From the NCBI GenBank assembly GCA_903813345.2, contig CAIIXF020000008.1:4099341-4163340 (forward strand): a stretch of 64,000 bases of DNA, in the 5' to 3' direction. Made by a program: the position numbers and the translations under genes. The notes below the pieces were generated by a model. It did not search any database, was not told where the DNA came from, and was given only the letters and a program-made list of their open reading frames with translations. Below are positions 32,053-44,600 of this stretch, piece by piece. Each line of letters opens with the position of its first letter. Position 1 is the first letter of the stretch. Source of the DNA: Owenia fusiformis. Its lineage: Eukaryota > Annelida > Polychaeta > Sabellida > Oweniidae.

Positions 32053-32660
32053 TTATCCCATCAAACGAAGTTCGGAGGGATATAGGAAACGCCTCTGTCC
32101 ATCCGTCCGTCCATATGTACGTCCGTCGGTTCGTCCGTCCATCCGTCCGGGCAATAACTCAAATACTGTTGGCCTGATTTTGTTCATATTTTCTATACAT
32201 ATACCCTATGGGAGTACAAGTTCTGCTCAAAAGGTAATTTTCAAAATGGCCGCTCATTTATTTAAAAGTGGCGGCCATTTTAGTGTCGATTTTACAGCAA
32301 TTTAGGTTCAATATGTAAAACTGTAATAGCAATATGTTTTAAATGTAAAAAAAAGTAGTGGAGCGATTTTGTTCATATTTGGTATGTGAATACTATAAGC
32401 ATGGCACACTGTCTAATGACATTTTTGGTAGAAGGCGGCCATTTTGAAAAATGGCCACCATTTTAACGTATTTTGCTATAACTGGAAAAGTAGTGGAGCG
32501 ATTTTGTTCATATTTGGTATGTGAATACTATAAGCATGGCACATTGTCTAATGACACTTTTGGTAGAAAGTGGCCATTTTTGCTATAAACTTTGTTTGTA
32601 AAAATACCAGCCATGGGTGTTTGATGGGATTTGCTACGCTTTGGCGTTGCTGTTGTCTGG
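32053..32660 (+). mobile_element. Helitron/Helentron-like non-autonomous copy 1
   Basis: Starts after an A with TTATCCCATCAAACGAAGTT, then a tract of tccgtccgtccatc. It contains two to three ~125-bp units with 'agcgattttgttcatatttg' and ggcggccatttt. It ends with a hairpin (acgctttggcgt) followed by CTGG, before a T. It belongs with the copies at 45772-46790 and 58525-59389. Confidence 0.65.
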
Positions 32661-35404
32661 TTTGAGTATAATACAGCTTCATGATCCTCATACATGCCTC
32701 CTGGGGGCAGGCTGAAGAACACGGAATATATGAGGAGTAGGTATATTAATTAATAGTAAAAGCCACATTTTCTTTAAAGTTCCCATGTTCTCAAACCCTG
32801 CACATGAGTGCAAGGGAAAATCTGTCTGCTGGTATTTGAGTTATTTTCTTAAACGGCGGACTGATGGACAGAGGGCTTCTTTAAGATAATATGAAATGAA
32901 ATCAGCGAGTGCACGAGCTCAATACCATACATTGTTGTTAATATTCTAAAAAATCAAATCCTCTCATTTTTTCTGTGAAACATATTTGATTTATGAGTAG
33001 ACTCTTATCAGGACATCTTGTGTAAATGATGAACAATTAAAATAATCTCATGTTTACAATTGTTGTTATTCCAGATACTGTTGTGCATTGTAATTGCATA
33101 GAGATATTGTAGAATGCCGGAAATTAGTAATACTGGTTGTGCTTGTAAATAATCCAGTGTTTACCTGAAATTTCGGTAGGTCAGTGATTTTATATTCTAA
33201 CATAAGGCCAGAGTAAATAAACAGTATTAATGAGTATTAAACTACAATGTAAAAAGCTCCAAATCTGTTAAAATTAGCACATGCATATACCCGGTACTTT
33301 GATAACAATTCCTATTCTATTGGACATGATTAGTAAAATTTTTAGGATAAAGAAAAATGAAAGACACATGTCATTCCCCTTTCCTCAAACAAAAATGTAA
33401 TGATGTTAAACATACAATTTTGGAATAGTTACTCTGGCCTCAGTTAAACAACAAGTTATCATGTTAGATATTTCCCTTTATCAAGTTATCATGTACATAT
33501 TTTGAGGATATAAGAAAAATGAAAGACACGTGACATTCCCATATCCTCTAACAAAAATGTAATTATGTTAAACGTACAATTTTGCAATAGTTACTCTGGC
33601 CTCAGTACTTAGTTAAAGTTATCAATAAGATATTTTCCTTTATCAAGTTATCATCCTCAATGAGCTTATATCAATATCTGGACAAGTGGTTGAAGTGAAT
33701 GAGTGCAGATATTGATATACAGATGAGTGGATTAAAACATTACAAAAAATATGGGATATGTTCTATTTTTATGGGATGTCCATTTTTCAACTTAGCACAG
33801 TTTCGTGATATCATAAAATGATATCTCTCAAAATCATAGGATATCCTATACATATCACATGGCAGGAGTTTTTTGTATCAGCGAAAAATTAGTAATATGT
33901 CCTCCAATTACATTGATAACCCTTTTTTCACATATTTGATAAATATGATAATAAAAGTAATTGCATGTTACATGCAGCTTTGACATGGGACATAGTCCTG
34001 TTTCGAGTTGATCATTTTAAGATATTATTTTGTATCAAGACTTCTCTGTCAATTTTCCCAGACCATGTTTGAGATAAATACATGTACGCATGATGTAGGA
34101 GGATTTCTTTCATACTCCATAGTAGACTGTAATGAGATACATACAGGGACATACAGTAATTACTGATTCTCTTAACCAGAAAAGTAATATAAATGAATTA
34201 TTTATAATAATAATAAAATTGCATGAAATCAATATTGACTAAGGCTACATACAAACTGTTAGCGTTTTATGAGAGGTGTGGGTGTTGGTGGTGTGCTGTA
34301 ACCCAATATCGTATACTTTATTCCTTTGACCATTAGTTCCTGAACTTGACACACAGGAGATCATTTTATTTAAAAATATGAATGATCATAACAATGTAAC
34401 TTTATACCTTACAGTTAGGTAACGTTTATATTGTAACTTGATCTCTATTCTCTACAGACCCTCTTTCCAACCAGGGAACTTCATAATTCCAAATGACAGT
34501 CATGCATCAAAATCATGCAGTTTTTCACCATTCTGAGCACTTTTGAAGTGATTATGGCCATTTATGGACCAAAATTGTCAAAACCAAACCACCCTGAAGT
34601 TTTTCAGAAAGTCAACCCCCTTTGGCAAATCCTGGTTACAGCCTGCCATGTGTACAAAGGGACACATATAGGCCATTCACATTAGTCCAACTTCCTTAGT
34701 TGATCCTCATTGTTTGTTGCAAAGAGAACCAAATGTATCAAAAGACATTCTACTCGTAAATAAGTCAGTGGCATTTAAGAATTGATGAGAATTTGTCGAA
34801 GTTTTACAGCTGGGTTTGAAGGAGTGAAAGCACAATATAATATAATGTAAATAGTTACTACATCAAAAGATAAACACTTGGAGGTGTTTTTTTACTGTTC
34901 AGAGTTAACTTGACACGAAATAGTAATTGAAACCTCATTTATAAGTATCTCAGTCTCAGTTTGATACAAGATAGATTTCATAAAATAATGTTTCTATAGT
35001 ATTCTTAATATCTGAAAACACGCACTTTTTCAAGCCGATATCTGTATATTAATTTCAACCATTTAACACTATACCTGCACTTGTAAAACAATATAAAGAT
35101 ACCTGGTTTGCAATATTTACATACTGATTCAAGGATAATGAAGCTATCAGACATAAATTAAACATTTATGTTTTATATTTTTTCTTCAAACATTCAGATT
35201 CAGGTGAATGTCAGTCTTTATTGATAATAGATAAATAAATAGTTTATATCAGTAATAAAAACAATATTAAGCATGATCTTAAAATTGGATTTTTATGAAC
35301 TTATGAAAACTACTCTTTTTAATTCAAACATGCCAATCTTTCTATGAGCTTTAAGTAACATGTTCATAAACATTATAAGAACTAGAATGTGTCATACAAA
35401 ATGA
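32661..35404. other. Gene-poor stretch with a ~161-bp tandem duplication
   Basis: No gene recognised in 2.7 kb. 33342-33490 and 33500-33660 are diverged copies sharing aaaaatgaaagacac and agttactctggcctcagt. 34518-34640 carries a cagtttttcaccattctgag repeat also found at 25370. 33828-33850 has the palindrome-containing taggatatccta motif that recurs at 46944. Confidence 0.5.
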
Positions 35405-35409
35405 TCTGA

Positions 35410-35619
35410 TTGCTAACCAGAATTTGGATAATTGAACTGTCATTCATCTTGTCATATATAGCTGACATATGTTTAATATTTAAACTCAATCATAAAGGAC
35501 TGATCAAAACTGTATTTGCTTGTGTTTCTCAGATGCTAGATGCTGTTACTGGTATCCTTTTCATCCCAGGGTGTACGCCTATATTAACCTATATCAATGA
35601 TAAATATTGGAAGGAGTAA
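35410..35619 (+). CDS. Possible terminal exon of a membrane protein (weak)
   Basis: A 210-bp open frame that ends in PILTYINDKYWKE and a stop, and contains two hydrophobic stretches (IELSFILSYIADICLIF and AVTGILFIPGCTPIL). A possible acceptor, aaccag, precedes ATTTGG. There is no ATG start, no poly-pyrimidine tract and no family I recognise. It lies 80 bp from the 3' end of the protease on the opposite strand. It could be chance. Confidence 0.2.
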   Translation: MLTRIWIIELSFILSYIADICLIFKLNHKGLIKTVFACVSQMLDAVTGILFIPGCTPILTYINDKYWKE

Positions 35620-35698
35620 TTATTTAAATAATTGACAAACATTGTTCCAGTTAGTTTTGCCCTCACTTTGCATTTATGTTTATTGTATTTAACATAAT

Positions 35699-38600
35699 CT
35701 AAGTTTCACATAGACATGGTTCTGTTACAACATCAGCCATGTACCCAGACCCTTTTGCAATATGAATCTTTCCCTGGGGGTCAGCACAAGTCCCGTTCCC
35801 CACAGGCTCCGGGTTTGTGCAAACTCTCACCCTTGATCTCCTTCCCTCTTCGGGACAGCCATCACATTTTGTCCAAGAGCTAAATTCTCCCCAACCACCC
35901 TCTTGAGAGATGATGCTATTAATCCAGTCGACGTAATGGGCGACTTTAGTATAAACCCCAGACATGAGGCCACAGTCATCCGGGGGTCCCCAGCTGATGA
36001 TGCCATATTGTCTAAAGTAACCATCACCACTACAGATCAATGGGCCTCCAGAGTCTCCAAAACATGCATCCCTGTAATATAGGTATTGAAATATTCAATT
36101 ATTAGTGGGTGGCATTTTTTGGGTCACCTTGTACCTGTAAGAATATTTTGATTTTTATATGCATCAGGTAAACGATATCAGACGCATAAGGGGCTGATAA
36201 ACGATTTTCTGAAGAATATCACATGGATCTCCATAATAGAAATATCACTGGCTGTTATTATTGCAGATATCACAATAATCGAGTAATTAAATTCACAATA
36301 ACACACTCCATCATGTGATAGTACCATTTATTATATAACCATTTAGCTTGATTGGTCAAATACAGGTTTTATGACATCAAATATTCATCGTATCTAGGTG
36401 GTATTCACCAGTCATGCACATCATCGCATGAGAAATATTCCAGAAAGCATTAAGGAGGAGTTTGAAAAATGCACAGATATTCACATCGAATAAAAGAAAT
36501 ATTTATTGTATCGTAAAAGTATTGATTGATACTGACTTATATATTGTATGTAGTTTTTTTTATGATACTAATTTATTATAACTGAATATTTATATTACCT
36601 AAGTTAGAAATATGTCGTTGACGAGAAATACTTGTACTACATAATTGTAGATATATGAAAAAACTTGAGTATACCATATATACAGGGTGGTCCAAAAAAA
36701 TGGGACACTCGTATTTCCAAAATAAATATTGATTTTCTTGATGAAAACATATCATATTATATACCAGTGGATACGAAATTTACTCATCTTTGATTTGGTA
36801 TACCATAAGTTCAAATTTATTATAATGTCTGTCAACCAGTGTCCATAATATAAATGAATGGGTTTTCCAAAACTTGCAAAAACCAAGTTTTTTTGTCAAC
36901 TTTATTTACATAAACAGATATTCAATATGTCCACCATTTTGATCAACTGCCCTTAGTTTTGGCCTAAACTGGACAATAGCATCATTGATATGCTGTTGAG
37001 AAAATGAATTTCCCTTCTCAACAATTCTATCCTTAATAAGGGACTGAGTAGATGTAAGGGGGTCAATATTAAACCAATTCTGTTAGTTCTCCCAATATGT
37101 GGTCATCACAGACGTTGATATCGGATGATCCAATTATGTTGATTTTGGACCATCCTGATATGAGCATCATTATTATTTATTTTTGAAATATGAGTGTCCC
37201 ATTTCTTTTGGACCACCCCAGGGGCGGATCTGGGAACCAACAAGGGGGGGGCCCAAACTTGTGGTCTGAGAAAAAAAGTCCGCGCTTGCGCGGAAAAAAA
37301 TTTTGGGCCCCATAAACCCAAAAGTGGGCCCAAATTTTGAGGCCCATTTTCTTCAAAATTTGGCCTAAAATTAACAAATAAGGCCTTACAAGGCCAATTT
37401 ATGACCAAAAAGGCCTACTTTTTGAGCAAAATTTTTTTTGGGCACAATTTTTTTTTTCTGGGCCAACCCAAGGGGGGGGGGGCCCGGGCCCCTGGGCCCC
37501 CCCCCCATATCCGCCAGTGCACCCTGTATTTGTATCATATATTTATGGTATATGATCACTGATGTCAAGATTATTTAACCCACGAAAATTCAATTCAAGA
37601 TAAAATTATCTAAATTACAGTAAAATCTGTCTACATAATTCAGACCAGCCAAAAGTGTTTGGATTAGCAGGTGTTCACATTTTAATGTTTTTTCAAAATG
37701 TAGTTCAATGGAAGATAACATGAAAAAGTGTTCACATTGAGAAGTGTTTGGATTAGAGAGGTGTTCAGATAGACAGGTTTCACTGTCATGCTATGATATA
37801 TTGTGTGTAGGGACAGTTGAGTAGCCTATGTACATGATGTAGATGTGTATTTAGCTGTGATAGAATACAAAGTATGAGAATTAAAAATGTTGTTACAGGT
37901 TATAGTTAAGGATTAAGATGATTGTAATAATATAAAGAGGTTGATTGTTTCAGTAACCCGGAACTGAGCTCTTTGATGTATGTTGGAAGTGTCATGATAA
38001 ATAAGAGAATTTGTAGATCAATTCTTTTTTTGATGTTATTATACTTGACTGATAACGGTGAAGATGAAGAAAGTTGACTCAATGTTGCTTAGTCTATATT
38101 GGAGTTGGAATTTAGGAAAACAAGGTTCTACAGAGTGACCCAAAAATGCAGCTCTAATTCTGAAAAAACTCAATTTTTACATGTTGGAGTCTTCTCGAGT
38201 TTACGCATTACTCAATGGTTTGCATGAGACCCCCACTATGTTAATTAACTCTCAATGGTGATCATAGAAGAAAGATTGAACTAGCCAGTGAACAAATACA
38301 CGAGCCAAAATAGATAAAAACTAAGTTGTGCCAAATTCAGTGTCCCATGTGGGAATCGAACCTGAGACCTCTCAGTTTAGTATCCTGCCAGCAAATAATG
38401 CTATGATGATACATACCTCCCTTCTTTATGGGCACAGAACATGGTCTCATTCACCACCCAAGACAGTTCCTCTGGTGGTAGCTGACATGGTTGTGGTTTC
38501 ACAAACGCTTGAATAAGCAAGTTAGATTCCATATAGTTTATGGTGTTAACTGATCCCCATCCCATTATCAGACATTTCATCTGTTTTGTTGTTTCATAGG

Positions 38601-41600
38601 TCATCTCAGAATAAGTTGGTAGTAGGACTGGCTGGATGTGATCGTTAAGCTCAAAAGGAGGATCAATGACTAGAACTGCAATGTCATTTTCAACCTCCCC
38701 ATTTTCATAATCTGGATGTATCTTTATATCTTTCGATTTCCTACTTGCAGTTCGTTGCTGCTCATTTTCTTCAATCATGCTCAAATCGTGCTTCCCAGCA
38801 CGAACGAGGATATGTTTTTTGAATTCTACACAGTGGGCAGCTGTTAAAACATGCCGTGGGCTGATCAACGCTGCCCCGCACCCAAGCCCATCCAGATATA
38901 CCATCCAGGGCCATCTATGCTCTGGCCGAACAACAGAGCCACCTATAATACGACTGTGGGCTCTCAGAGGTAGCAGAGGTAAGCCGGGATGTGGACATTT
39001 GTCCTCGTTACAGTTTTTGAAGAAAACGATGTTCTCGATGCAGGGTGATTGGTCAGCTCTGCTTTTGAGGTAGGAGACCTCTTCATCATCATAGCATTGA
39101 CTGACCCTAGCTTGACGGGTACACACGTCTCCATCTAGACATGGCGAATAGTCACTTGCATTCCCTGTGGGTAAAAAATCGTCTGTTAATTAACTAGTCT
39201 ACGTAATCATCAAAAATATTTAACATCATGTCTCACTTTTAGAAATAGATTAAAACAGTGGAAGGAATTAAAAACCTTTGAATTGCGAAACGTCTTGATA
39301 CCGTTCAGAAAATACTTATAATACTACTAATACTAAAAAATAAAGCGATTAATCAAGTTGGGCACTTTGTATCCGTCTTAATGAAAAACGACAACGTTTT
39401 TAGGTTGTAAGCCTATATGTTTCTATAACACTGAAATAGGCATCTATCAGATGACAGTTTTCCCGAGTGGTTCCAAGACCAAATATATGTGAATCAAGAT
39501 CAAGATCAATCCTTTCCTATATGTAAACAAATAATTGCGTTAATTAAGACAGTTAACATGGTTTCATAAAAGTAACTGTCCATTAAAAAAGACGAACATT
39601 TTTTTGGCCCAACCTGTAGATCTACTACATTTTTTCTTTCATAACTGCTTAACGTAGTAAACAGTAATATGCATATCGTACAGATTGTAAACATAAAGCC
39701 AATAACCTGGAACAATGTAAATTTATTGTATAATAAAAATATTATTCATCTAAAATGCAATCCTAGATACTCTAGATATCATAGTGGGGAAAGAGGAGGA
39801 AATACCTCAAAATTAATAGATAAAATATTATTCATATAGACTGCAATCCTAGATACTCTAGATATCACAGTGGGAAAAGAGGAGAAAATACCTCAAAATT
39901 ATTAAATAAAATATTATTCATATAAACTGCAATCCTAGATACTCTAGATATCACAGTGGGAAAAGAGGAGGAAATACCTCAAAATTAATAGATAAAATAT
40001 TATTCATATAAACTGCAATCCTAGATACTCTAGATATCTCAGTGGGGAAAGAGGAGGAAATACCTCAAAATTAATAAATAATATATTATGAGGTAAGACT
40101 GTTGAGAAATGAGTTGGTGTAATTTGTTCAGCTTCGGTGATTTGTTATATAATGCACTGCAATTATATTAAATTGTGTTCGGATTGACTGGATTCAGACA
40201 TACTTGCCTAGAGTCTATGTGTGAATAATTTAATTAAGACTCCCAGTGATGAGAAAATATTTTTCTCTTTGCCTTATCTCATGCGTTTCTACTGTACTCG
40301 ATTAATAATATGGAAAGAATAAAATGTATATATTACCGATGTATCATACCTATGTTCCCCCTATCACACGGTTCGTTACACTTCGTCACCTTCTTTGATA
40401 TACACGTACAATTCCTACAGCCGTCCCAGAACTGGTACCCGCTCTTTTTCTTCTTGAATTTCCCTGGGTCTCCAGGGACTGGTACTCTGCATGTCGCACA
40501 TTCTGAAATAAACTGTAAATTAAATGGACAGGGATGGATACGAACTGAACATAGAATTATCATTATAATTATGTTTTCACAACTTTACAATACTTTTAGC
40601 TCACAGCCTTCATTGCCGTGCCTATTCCTAATTTCTGGAGTCGCCAGGGGGGGGGCATCATCTGGACGATTTCTTATTACTTGACCAATTTCAATAAAGT
40701 TGGTATTTCTAAACCACACTCAATTGCCTCTTCAGAAAAGTTTAGTTTTTTAAAAAAGAAAGGAGAAAAGATATAGGTCAACAAAGGTCGAATCGAGGTT
40801 AACGTGACCTTGGGGTACATTTTTGACAAATTGTTAATTTTCTTTCAAAATAATTTTTTGATGCCAAAAATGCTATGTTTCTTAAAGGAATAATCTATTG
40901 TTTGTCAAATAAAACAAACATCAAGGTAGGTAATAACTTTTTCTAGAACTGAAGTTATGCACTTTCAAAGACAGCAGGTATCCAGGTATCAGGAAGACCC
41001 ACTGAAATCAATGAAACGCGTAATCATTGAATAATCAACAATTTCAAGTTCAACTTGTTTTTATCTTTAACATTCATATTTCAAGATGTACAACAAAAAA
41101 CAATCACTGATTTGGTCCATGATTTTTCCTAGCAATCACATAGCAACGGAATATAAATCGAATTAGTGAAATTGGAAAAATAACGGATGCACAGAAGAGA
41201 GGTCAATTCGACCCACATCAGATATTAGGGCATAGGGCTGATTTTCATATTTGGCAATGATATGAAAAACGGATTCTACTTTTTTTCAATTCTTACGGAT
41301 TTGGATATTTCTTTCAGTTTGAACCCTGACATTTTTCAACAACTTCATGTTTCATAATTCATACTGATCGGATATCTCGGATCTTGAAATGCTTATTGAG
41401 GATTGTAATTATCCGTGCATCTGTTGTAAAATATAGAATGGCAGTCTTCCGATTGGTCAGAAAGGGATCTACAATATCTATCTATGCGAGGAATATAATT
41501 CCTGGCAAGTCGGCAAAAAACATTTGAATTTAAGGTAAATGAACAACAAACGTAATGGCAACCAACGGCATCGCGTATTTATTTATTTACATAACACCCT

Positions 41601-44600
41601 TACCTTGGAAAAATAAAGTACCATGTGCGTTAGTGAGAAAAAATCTTAGTAGAATGTGTATTCACGATTATCTTAATCTGATTCATAAAGATGTATAGGG
41701 ATCTTCTATAAATCACGATCAAGTACACTACAGGGTGTCACAATCGTAATAGATATTGCGTTTCTCCAACTACCCGAAATGTTCTCCTCGTTATCAAAAT
41801 CATCTTCATATTCCAACGTGGTTATTAATACAACTGAAACCTTGTATATCAAGATGATCAAAATGGCAAATTTAAATATTAAATCGGGGTTCTAAATATG
41901 ATCGCCAAATAAGGTGTCATGAGAAGGACTAGACTGAAATATTTGCATCCTGCCATTTTTTCATGTCCAGTGATTATTATTCATTTATTAACCTGTATTT
42001 AAACAGATAATATATAAAAATTCAACTCATACGAGGGGTGATTCAAAAGTAATGGACAAAATTTTATAGGCACGTTTACCTTTACCAGATTTGAATGAAA
42101 CTTTGTACAAATAAAGATTAATCAATTATCTATTAGATGTTAAAATTTTATTAACTAAATGCAAATACATTTTGAGATAGAGCACTTCTCTTGGACCATG
42201 GTGCATACACCCGGAATCCATTTTAAGGCTATTTTCATCATAATAACAAATGGATTTTCAATGAAAAGTTTGCTGGTGCAATATATTTTGCAATGCAAGA
42301 TGTATATGAAAAGCATTTCATATTTAGGTCGCATTTTACAATCCTTTGTACTGTAGAGTAGGACACATCTGTAATGGAACTTATTTCTCTCAGTGTCAAT
42401 CTCCTGTCTGCATTTAGGATGGACTCTACATTGTGAATAGTGTTATCAGTGCGGCCAGTCTTGGGCCTTCCAGATCGCTTTAGATCTAAGACTCTCGTAT
42501 CCCCTTCACTAAAGTGTTTGTACCATCGCTCAATGGCTTGCGTTGACAAGGCCTTGTCTCCATGTGTCTCTTTTATTTTCTTGACAACTGCCTGCCTTGT
42601 CTCTCCAGTAGCTACCAAATATTCAATAACAATCCTTTGCTTAACTTTGATTTGTTGTAAAGTAGACATTTCTTGGATGTGTGTGAGTCTAAGAGTCTGA
42701 TCTACTTTCTGACTCACTTTGACTCATCATTCTTAGAAATATCATTGTGATGTCATAGCACAATTGGTTGCTGAATTTAGAACTCAACAGCAAACACATG
42801 GGCATGTGAGTCTTGCTTGACAATTGCATTACCATGCTTGTTAGACATATCATGTGTGGTAATTGAGTCATTAAAACGAAATCAAGCAAAAATGACAAAA
42901 ACATTCAATTATCATTAAAAAACCAATTCCACCCATGCTTACCCTTGTTACCATGGTTACGCATAGCTGAAACAATTTCAAATGCATTTAAATGAGAATT
43001 CGACACAAAGTAAAGAATCGATTGATCTATTCACTGTGAAAAAATTAGACTGATTGGATAAAATTTAGTATGCCTATAAAATTTTGTCCATTACTTTTGA
43101 ATCACCCCTCGTACTTCTAAATAAATAATAGGAGCAGCAAGGCCTACATAATGGATCAATAATGTGGAAAATGATTTTTATATAAATAAATCATATGAAA
43201 TTATAAAGGTTGAACCATGATGGCCCTTCAATAAATCAGAGACATTACCTTTTCTAATAGTTTGACATTACCTCTTAAAAGAGAGCTTCAACTACCAAGT
43301 GCGCCCTGTCACTCAGGATACGAAAGATATATAATACACGTTTAGATCTGATACTTGTATTATACAAGGTGATCCCAAAATGAAACTCTGCTGATTATTT
43401 GAAATAACTTGCCGACTTATATGTGGAATATTCTGATGAATTATTGTATTTTTATGAATTATTTTATTGTGTATGCAGAGTGATATACTATATATTATAT
43501 TAATAATCATGTATTGATATCATCTGTTTTACATTAAAGAAATCACTATAGCTATATTGTCTGGGTATGCTCTTGCGTGAAATCTTTAAAATTGCAGAAT
43601 GGTTTACCTGTTGTCTAATTATATTTGGGTCATTTCTGAGTGCTTTCACATGTAACATTAGAAATCTATTTTCACACTTTTTGATCCTTGTCAATACTGA
43701 TGAGGTATTTGCTTCTTTGGTAAATATTGACAAATGACGAACTTGGATTTAGAATAATGATTTAGATTGACGGAGCATATCTAGAGACTGATGATTTTAC
43801 TTAAAGGCCCCACGTGAAGTTTATAGCACTTTGGCTTATATTATAATCCTACCCAATGTTATCAAAATATGCTGCGTTAAACTTTTCAATTTAATTCAAA
43901 AACGTTGATTTTAAAGGACTTTTTCAAAAGATTCTGAATTTAAGAATATCGGCTGAAAAATAAGCAAGAAGTTGGCGCAGGAAATTGGCTCAAAGAAAAA
44001 GCATGAATTCAATGGTACTCATACTGTTTAAAAAGGCAAAATCTTATCTTCAACCGAGATAGGCCAATAATTAAATTGCTTTTTACGAAAGTTTAGCAAA
44101 TCTAGAAAGTATTTGTACGATTATATAAAAAAGAATTGACAATTTTCGAAAAAAAAATGTTGTCATCTATGTGACATCACAGCATCAGTCTAATAATAAT
44201 CATCACATTCTTTCTAATTGCTTCAAAAGTTGTTTATGCGTAAAATCAAATCATGCATGTAGATTGAATGGTTGAAATAATATGACTTCTGCATGATCTA
44301 ATCAATGGAATGGAGAAAATAATGTGTTTTACATTATTGTGTGTTCATATTTGATGTTCTAAAAATCTAAACTTTTGTTTCTAAAATGACTGGAAACTCA
44401 AATATTTGAAAATTATTGGATGAACAACTTTGTTTCAAAAGTCATTTTTTTTAATGTCTCAAAATGTCATGAAAAGTAATATTTTGAATGATTAAAGTAT
44501 ATTTTCAAACTTTACACGGGGCCTTTAATACAAATATTAATGTACTAAATTTATATATATAGCTACATAAATCACTTAGACACCTTACTATACACAAAAA

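Noticed and set aside
37106-37568. Minus-strand frames in the GC-rich block
   Set aside because: Low-complexity Gly/Pro-rich translation of a transposon insertion.
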